Shown here piece after piece: positions 59,636-64,000 of a stretch of 64,000 nucleotides of DNA. The notes under the pieces were generated by a model. It did no database searches. It was not told where the DNA came from and saw nothing but the letters and a program-made list of their open reading frames with translations. The position numbers and the translations under genes are program-made. Source of the DNA: Arthrobacter sp. ok362 (GTDB taxonomy: Bacteria; Actinomycetota; Actinomycetes; Actinomycetales; Micrococcaceae); the NCBI RefSeq assembly GCF_900102785.1, contig NZ_FNGC01000002.1, forward strand, positions 248,001 through 312,000, read 5' to 3'. Numbering within the stretch: position 1 is the first letter of the stretch; each line of letters starts with the position of its first letter.

Positions 59636-60265
59636 TCAGTGCTGCGCGGTCCCCGCGCTCTTCTCCGCCTGTGCGGAAAACCACCGCGCCAGCCACGACG
59701 CCGGCAGGAGCAGCAGCCACAAAATCGGCGTGTAGGCGTTGAGCGCGAACGCCGCCGGGATCGAGATGAGGAAGACCAGGGCCACGGCCATGCGCGCGTT
59801 GAAGATGCGGCGGTGCACGTGGGCGGCCATCTCGCGGTCCATCAGCCCGGCGTGCTTGGCGTAGCCCCAGATGGCCGCCAGCATCAGATAGACCGCGGCA
59901 ATGTTGGCGGCGTACAAAACGCTCGGCCACGGCGTGGGGTCGTCCCCGTAGTCGCTGAGGATCGACGTCGGAGCGGGCAGCATGGCAATGAAGAACAAGA
60001 GCGCCAGATTCAGCCAGGCCAGGTTCGCGTTGAAGCGGCGGATGAGGGCGAAGTCGGAGTGGTGGGACATCCACGTCTTGGCGATGATGACAAAGGACAG
60101 GGCGTACGCCAGCAACTGCGGCCAGGCCGCAATCAAGGCGCTGTCCAGCTGCTCCGCGGGGATGCCCTCGGGCAGTTTCAGGTCCAGGGCCAGGAGGGTC
60201 AGGGCGATGGCGAAGACGGCATCGCTGAAGAACACCATCCGTTCCAGGGACGTACCGGCATTCAA
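59636..60265 (-). CDS. TMEM175-like (DUF1211) potassium channel protein
   Basis: About 209 residues from an uncertain TTG at 60265 (GGTGG upstream). Six hydrophobic helices; the first carries the family hallmark ERMVFFSDAVFAIALTLLALDL (R-x(4)-FSD-x(3)-A). In homologues this FSD motif lines the ion pore. The frame extends about 90 residues further upstream without family likeness. A short TMEM175-type length is typical for bacteria. Confidence 0.82.
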   Translation of the reverse strand: MNAGTSLERMVFFSDAVFAIALTLLALDLKLPEGIPAEQLDSALIAAWPQLLAYALSFVIIAKTWMSHHSDFALIRRFNANLAWLNLALLFFIAMLPAPTSILSDYGDDPTPWPSVLYAANIAAVYLMLAAIWGYAKHAGLMDREMAAHVHRRIFNARMAVALVFLISIPAAFALNAYTPILWLLLLPASWLARWFSAQAEKSAGTAQH

Positions 60266-60498
60266 CGGGAGCCACCCCCAATCGTTCGGTGGAGCACCTG
60301 GCTCATCGACGGAAGTTGCCCACAGGCTACTCCCCGGCGCGGGACAAGACGAGGGGCGTCCGGGCAAACCCGCCGCACGGGCCGGGCGGGCATGCCTCCG
60401 GGGATTGCCAGCCGGCACGGGTAGAATCGAGGCCTGCACAGCGCACCAACAACACCGCACCAACAACGCCGGAAAAGCGTCGGAAATACGGAGATTCA

Positions 60499-61314
60499 AT
60501 GTCACGATGGCTCGAGGTCGGTCCGGACAACTACGTACTGACAACTCAAGGTTCCCTGCTCAACACGGGTCTGGTGGTCGGCACCGAGCGCGCCATGGTG
60601 ATCGACACCGGCGGCGGCCCCCGGCAGGGCCGTGAGATCCTGGCGGCCGTGCGGGAAAAGACCGGGCTGCCACTGGTGGTCGTCAACACGCACGCCCACT
60701 ACGACCACTTCTTCGGCAACGCCGTGTTCGCCGACGACGGCGTCACGGAATTCTGGGCGCACGAGAACTGCGCCGCGGAAATCGAGGAGAACGGCGACGA
60801 GCAGCGCCGGTTCGTGGCTTCGGCGGAACCGGAGATGGCGGCCGGGCAGGGCTCCGACGCTGAACTGGTAGTTCCGAACGCCATCGTGAGGGACCAGCCC
60901 GTCCTCGTGGATCTTGGCGGGCAGACCGCCAGCTTGTTCTATCTGGGCCGCGGCCACACCGACGGTGACCTCCTGGTCGGCACGGCGAGCACCCTCTTCG
61001 CCGGCGACCTCGTCGAACAGGGTTCCCACCCGTCCTTCGAGGACTCATTCCCGGAAGACTGGGCCGACGCCCTCCGGCACCTCTCCGCGCTGCGGCACCG
61101 CTACGAATTCCTGATTCCCGGCCACGGCGAACAGTGCTCGGACCAGTTCGTCAAGACCATGGCCAGCACCATGACCACCGCGGTCCGGCAGGCAACCCAG
61201 GCCACCCGGGAAACCCCGGACGACGCAACCAAGGCCATCCCGATCCTGCCGTACGGCCCCGAGCAGTCGCGCTGGTTTATCAAGCGCCTGCAGGACACGC
61301 AGGCCCACCGCTAG
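60499..61314 (+). CDS. MBL-fold metallo-hydrolase
   Basis: 271 residues with the metallo-beta-lactamase metal motif HAHYDH (His65, His67, Asp69, His70), GRGHTDGD (third His) and a C-terminal FLIPGHGEQ (fourth His). The motif order is complete, so a binuclear metal hydrolase is expected; the substrate is unknown (glyoxalase II-like or lactonase-like). The ATG follows GGAGATTCA. The gap 60266-60498 upstream contains short GCACCAACAAC direct repeats but no gene. Confidence 0.87.
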   Translation: MSRWLEVGPDNYVLTTQGSLLNTGLVVGTERAMVIDTGGGPRQGREILAAVREKTGLPLVVVNTHAHYDHFFGNAVFADDGVTEFWAHENCAAEIEENGDEQRRFVASAEPEMAAGQGSDAELVVPNAIVRDQPVLVDLGGQTASLFYLGRGHTDGDLLVGTASTLFAGDLVEQGSHPSFEDSFPEDWADALRHLSALRHRYEFLIPGHGEQCSDQFVKTMASTMTTAVRQATQATRETPDDATKAIPILPYGPEQSRWFIKRLQDTQAHR

Positions 61315-61326
61315 GGCCAGGATATT

Positions 61327-61357
61327 GGCAGTAATGGTAAGTGTGCTCATTACTGCC
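61327..61357. promoter_or_regulatory. Perfect inverted repeat between the hydrolase and the ATPase gene
   Basis: GGCAGTAATG (61327-61336) and CATTACTGCC (61348-61357) are perfect 10-base complements around an 11-base spacer. No T-tract follows, so it may be an operator for the ATPase gene at 61432 rather than a terminator. Confidence 0.5.
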
Positions 61358-61431
61358 CCTAGACTTGTTCCTTGAACGATGTCAATCGAGCACTGCAGCG
61401 GTCTGCGCTGTGATCCCTGGGGGGAACGAAC

Positions 61432-62718
61432 ATGCCAGAACCGGTCGAAAACAAGACCGCCAATGCCCTCGCTGAAGCTGAAGCAGCTGCAGAGCAGGCC
61501 CAACTCCCGCGCCGGAGAGACCGCCGCCGCGGCGACGACTCCGACGCCTGGACAGGAACCATGCCTATCATTTCCAGCAACCAGGCCGAGCAGCGCCCCA
61601 CGGCCCCCAGCAGTTCCTGGGCGGAGGCCGCCGCTGCAGCCGACGCGCCCGCGCGGCCGCAGCCCGCAAAGCCGTCCAAGGATCCTGTGCTGAAGCCGCC
61701 TGCCCCCGAGGCCGCTCCTTCCGTGCCCGCCCAGCCCACCCGCTCCACACGTTCGGCCAGCAAGGCGGCGGCCCTGGCCGAGGCCCCGGTTCCCGACTTC
61801 ATCAGTTCCCCGGGTCTTTTTGTCCGCGAGCAGAAGCCGCGGCCCGTCGGCGGTTTCCGCGGGGCGCTCTACAACCTGACCGGCGGCGGGCTGAACCTGG
61901 GCCCGAGTGCCAGGCAGCGTGAGGAAGACGAGCTGGCCCGGCGCATCTCCCGCCAGCTCCAGGGCAGCTACAACACGGCCGTCCTGAGCCTAAAGGGCGG
62001 GATCGGCAAGACCTCCACCACGGTTGGCGTCGGGCTGACCCTGGCCGAGTTCCGGGGTGATCCTCCGTGCGCGATCGACGCCAACCCCGATTCCGGCGAC
62101 CTCGTCGAACGCGCCCTCGGAGAGGGCATCTACCAGCAGCAGAGCCCGCGGACCATCACGGACCTGCTCAGGAACATCGAGTCGGTCGATTCCCTCACGG
62201 CCCTGGCCCGCTACATGCACCATGCCGGCAGGCTGCACCTCATTGCCGGTGAACAGGATCCAGAGGTGTCGGATTCGCTGACTGCCGAGGAATACCTGCG
62301 GATCCGCAAGCTCATCTCCGCCTACTACTCCGTGGCGCTGATCGACTGCGGCACGGGCGTGACGCACAATGCCATGAGCGGCATCCTGCAGTCGGCGGAC
62401 AACCTGATCATCGCGGCCGGCTATGCCGTCAGCGGCGCCAAACGGGCCCGCAGCACGCTGCACTGGCTGGCGAGCCACGGCTACGAAGACCTGGCCCGCA
62501 ACGCCGTCGTGGTCATCACCGACAAGGACGAGGTGTCCACCCGGGTGGACAAGGACGCTATCGAGGAACACCTGTCCGGCATCTGCCGCCAGCTGATCGC
62601 GGTTCCGCACGACCGCGGAGTGGCCGACGGCGACCTCGTCACCCTTGACGTGCTCCGCCCCGAAACGCGGCGCGCCTACCGGGAGATCGCCGCGGCAATC
62701 GTCGACGGCTACATCTAA
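61432..62718 (+). CDS. MinD/ParA-like P-loop ATPase
   Basis: 428 residues. An acidic, Pro/Ala-rich disordered N-terminal region (1-~135) precedes FRGALYNLTGGGLNLGPS and the deviant Walker A loop KGGIGKTS at 188-195. Walker B-like segments are in CAIDANPDSGDLVERAL and VALIDCGTGVTH. The layout is that of the actinobacterial EspI/MinD-like ATPases found near ESX or conjugative loci, but no such genes are adjacent here. A GGGGGGAAC ribosome site precedes the ATG. Role: perhaps positioning or secretion; unresolved. Confidence 0.82.
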   Translation: MPEPVENKTANALAEAEAAAEQAQLPRRRDRRRGDDSDAWTGTMPIISSNQAEQRPTAPSSSWAEAAAAADAPARPQPAKPSKDPVLKPPAPEAAPSVPAQPTRSTRSASKAAALAEAPVPDFISSPGLFVREQKPRPVGGFRGALYNLTGGGLNLGPSARQREEDELARRISRQLQGSYNTAVLSLKGGIGKTSTTVGVGLTLAEFRGDPPCAIDANPDSGDLVERALGEGIYQQQSPRTITDLLRNIESVDSLTALARYMHHAGRLHLIAGEQDPEVSDSLTAEEYLRIRKLISAYYSVALIDCGTGVTHNAMSGILQSADNLIIAAGYAVSGAKRARSTLHWLASHGYEDLARNAVVVITDKDEVSTRVDKDAIEEHLSGICRQLIAVPHDRGVADGDLVTLDVLRPETRRAYREIAAAIVDGYI

Positions 62719-62753
62719 GCGCGCCCATGCGGGCCTCCGCGGTACATTTGACC

Positions 62754-63491
62754 ATGGCCAACAACTACGTCGGGGACGCCGCCGCCCGGCACCTGCAGGA
62801 TTTACTGCTGGGGACCGAAAACGTCGACGACTTCCTGAATCGTCTCGCGGAGTTTTCGGCCGCCACGCTGAGCCACATGACTGGCGCCGCGGTTGAGTGC
62901 GGTGTCACGCTCCAGCGCCGTAAACGGACCATGACAGTCGCGGGCAGCAGCCCCCGGGCCGTGGTCCTGGACCGCATTGAGCAAAGCTTGGGTAACGGTC
63001 CCTGCATCGAGGCCCTGCGCACCAAGGACATGGTCCTGCTGGCGGATGTGGACACAGACCACCGCTGGCCCGAATACCAGCGCCAGCTTGCCGCCAACGG
63101 GTGCCGCAGCACGCTGGGCGTTCCACTGGAAATTGGTCAGGACGCCGCAGCCGCACTGAACTTCTTCGCGGCGGACACTGGGGTCTACACCGAGGCGACC
63201 ATCGCCGAAGCTGCCGGTTTCGCGGACTTGGCAGGGCGTGCCCTGCGCCTGGCCGTGCGGATCGGAACCGCCCAGTCCCGGGCCGAGGACATGCAGGCCG
63301 CCATGGAACACCGCACCTCCATAGATCTCGCCTGTGGTGTGGTCATGGCGCAGAACCGCTGCTCGCAGGAGGAGGCCATGGCCATCCTGACCCGGGTATC
63401 CAGCAACCGGAACCAAAAGCTCCGGGAAGTCGCCGCAGAGGTGCTCCGGAACCTCACCAGCGTCGAAGTCCGTACCCACTTCGACGTCTAG
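62754..63491 (+). CDS. GAF and ANTAR domain protein
   Basis: About 245 residues: a GAF sensory domain (~20-165) and a C-terminal ANTAR RNA-binding domain (~185-240; EHRTSIDLACGVVMAQNRCSQEEAMAIL). ANTAR proteins bind paired stem-loops in mRNA to prevent termination, often in response to a signal sensed by GAF. The ATG at 62754 is chosen because TACATT ends five bases before it; an in-frame upstream ATG at 62727 is possible. No target hairpins were recognised nearby. Confidence 0.85.
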   Translation: MANNYVGDAAARHLQDLLLGTENVDDFLNRLAEFSAATLSHMTGAAVECGVTLQRRKRTMTVAGSSPRAVVLDRIEQSLGNGPCIEALRTKDMVLLADVDTDHRWPEYQRQLAANGCRSTLGVPLEIGQDAAAALNFFAADTGVYTEATIAEAAGFADLAGRALRLAVRIGTAQSRAEDMQAAMEHRTSIDLACGVVMAQNRCSQEEAMAILTRVSSNRNQKLREVAAEVLRNLTSVEVRTHFDV

Positions 63492-63528
63492 GCAGTGACG
63501 GTCGCGGCGGATGCCTAGGATGGAGGGG

Positions 63529-64000
63529 ATGACCACCACACGCCTCGCCCCCTTCAGCCTCCGCAGCATCGCCGTTCCCGCGTTCGGGCCGGCCCTCATG
63601 TTCAGCCTGGGCGAGGGAGCGATCCTTCCCGTGGTTGCCCTGTCCGCCCGCGATCTTGGCGCTTCCGTGGCAGGGGCTGCGCTGATTGTCACCTTGATCG
63701 GGCTCGGATCCTGGTTCTTCAACCTGCCGGCGTCAATGATCACACTGAAATTTGGGGAACGCTGGGCGATCGTGGGGGCTGCCGCCGCCAGCGCCGTGGC
63801 CCTCGCCGCGGCGGCGGTCGCTCCGCTGTTTCCCGGCGGCCTCTGGGTACTGGCGGCGGCGATGGTGGTTGTCGGCATGGCCGCCAGCGTGTTCAGCCTG
63901 GCGCGGCAGAAATACCTGACCGAGGCCGTGCCGGTCATGGTCCGGGCGCGGGCCCTGTCCACGCTCGGCGGCGTTAACAGGATCGGGATCTTCATCGGCC
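63529..64000 (+). CDS. MFS transporter, partial (cut by right edge)
   Basis: The first 157 residues of a major-facilitator-superfamily protein, continuing past the window. Four hydrophobic helices are visible, with the loop LPASMITLKFGERWAIVG after helix 2 and LARQKYLTEAVPVMVRARALSTLGGVNRIGIFIG at the end. TAGGAT seven bases before the ATG suggests a leaderless mRNA. The substrate cannot be inferred. Confidence 0.85.
   Translation, partial: MTTTRLAPFSLRSIAVPAFGPALMFSLGEGAILPVVALSARDLGASVAGAALIVTLIGLGSWFFNLPASMITLKFGERWAIVGAAAASAVALAAAAVAPLFPGGLWVLAAAMVVVGMAASVFSLARQKYLTEAVPVMVRARALSTLGGVNRIGIFIG

Noticed and set aside
1..64000. CRISPR arrays, insertion sequences with transposase, rRNA or tRNA genes
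   Set aside because: No evenly spaced repeats, no transposase or integrase motif and no tRNA-like cloverleaf was recognised by eye; a covariance-model scan would be needed to exclude short RNAs.

Overview
The window is high-GC (roughly two-thirds G+C) DNA with actinobacterial traits: LAxTG-type sorting signal, LCP cell-wall enzymes, a GAF-ANTAR protein, a fused AAA-DRTGG-Pta, and many genes whose start codon lies 6-7 bases after a TAnnnT hexamer (leaderless style). Gene content (phenylacetate catabolon, homoprotocatechuate meta-cleavage, flavohaemoglobin, BCKDH) is most like Arthrobacter, Pseudarthrobacter or Paenarthrobacter (Micrococcaceae). Genus is an inference; no rRNA or tRNA gene was recognised.

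Layout. 1-5144 (minus): homoprotocatechuate operon in the order FAH-RraA fusion (hpaG-like), GntR regulator, hpaE, hpaD, hpaH (cut by the edge), with promoter and operator at 5169-5210. A divergent FAD aromatic hydroxylase (5368-7299) has its own paired operators. 7502-10778: pheA, dienelactone hydrolase, CsbD, SRPBCC and pentapeptide-repeat proteins. 10888-13804: thiolase, enoyl-CoA hydratase and 3-hydroxyacyl-CoA dehydrogenase of lower phenylacetate catabolism. 13838-20486: acetyltransferase, secreted SGNH hydrolase, Tyr phosphatase, wall-anchored S1 protease, hmp. 20744-27595: thioesterase and paaZ (divergent), VOC and DUF427 proteins, then paaI-paaK-paaR. 27675-31437: pta and ackA. 31502-36402: acetyltransferase with a broken copy of its 3' end, a DHFR-like reductase, and a two-gene locus coding an RRE-like M50 membrane protease and a duplicated-module, leader-like protein. 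36659-41116: oligopeptidase B and two LCP proteins. 41529-46594: a small orphan gene and a nucleoside-salvage operon (nucleoside hydrolase, MFS, ribokinase) with a divergent LacI regulator. 46689-48961: arfB and a PadR/membrane-protein pair. 49105-54027: paaABCDE plus paaG. 54125-59559: galU and a branched-chain 2-oxoacid dehydrogenase operon beside an Lrp regulator. 59636-64000: TMEM175-like channel, MBL hydrolase, MinD-like ATPase, GAF-ANTAR protein and a partial MFS transporter.

How it works together. Phenylacetate is activated by PaaK, epoxidised by PaaABCDE, isomerised by PaaG, ring-opened and oxidised by PaaZ, and beta-oxidised by the 10888-13804 enzymes to acetyl-CoA and succinyl-CoA. 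Four related TetR-type boxes precede the four paa units and probably bind PaaR, making one dispersed regulon. 4-Hydroxyphenylacetate-derived homoprotocatechuate is opened by HpaD, HpaE, HpaG and HpaH. Pta and AckA handle acetyl-CoA overflow.

The least explained part is the M50/RRE plus repeat-protein pair at 33087-36402, which looks like a maturation or processing system for a ribosomally made protein. The window also holds three families of intergenic palindromic repeats, with two copies each.
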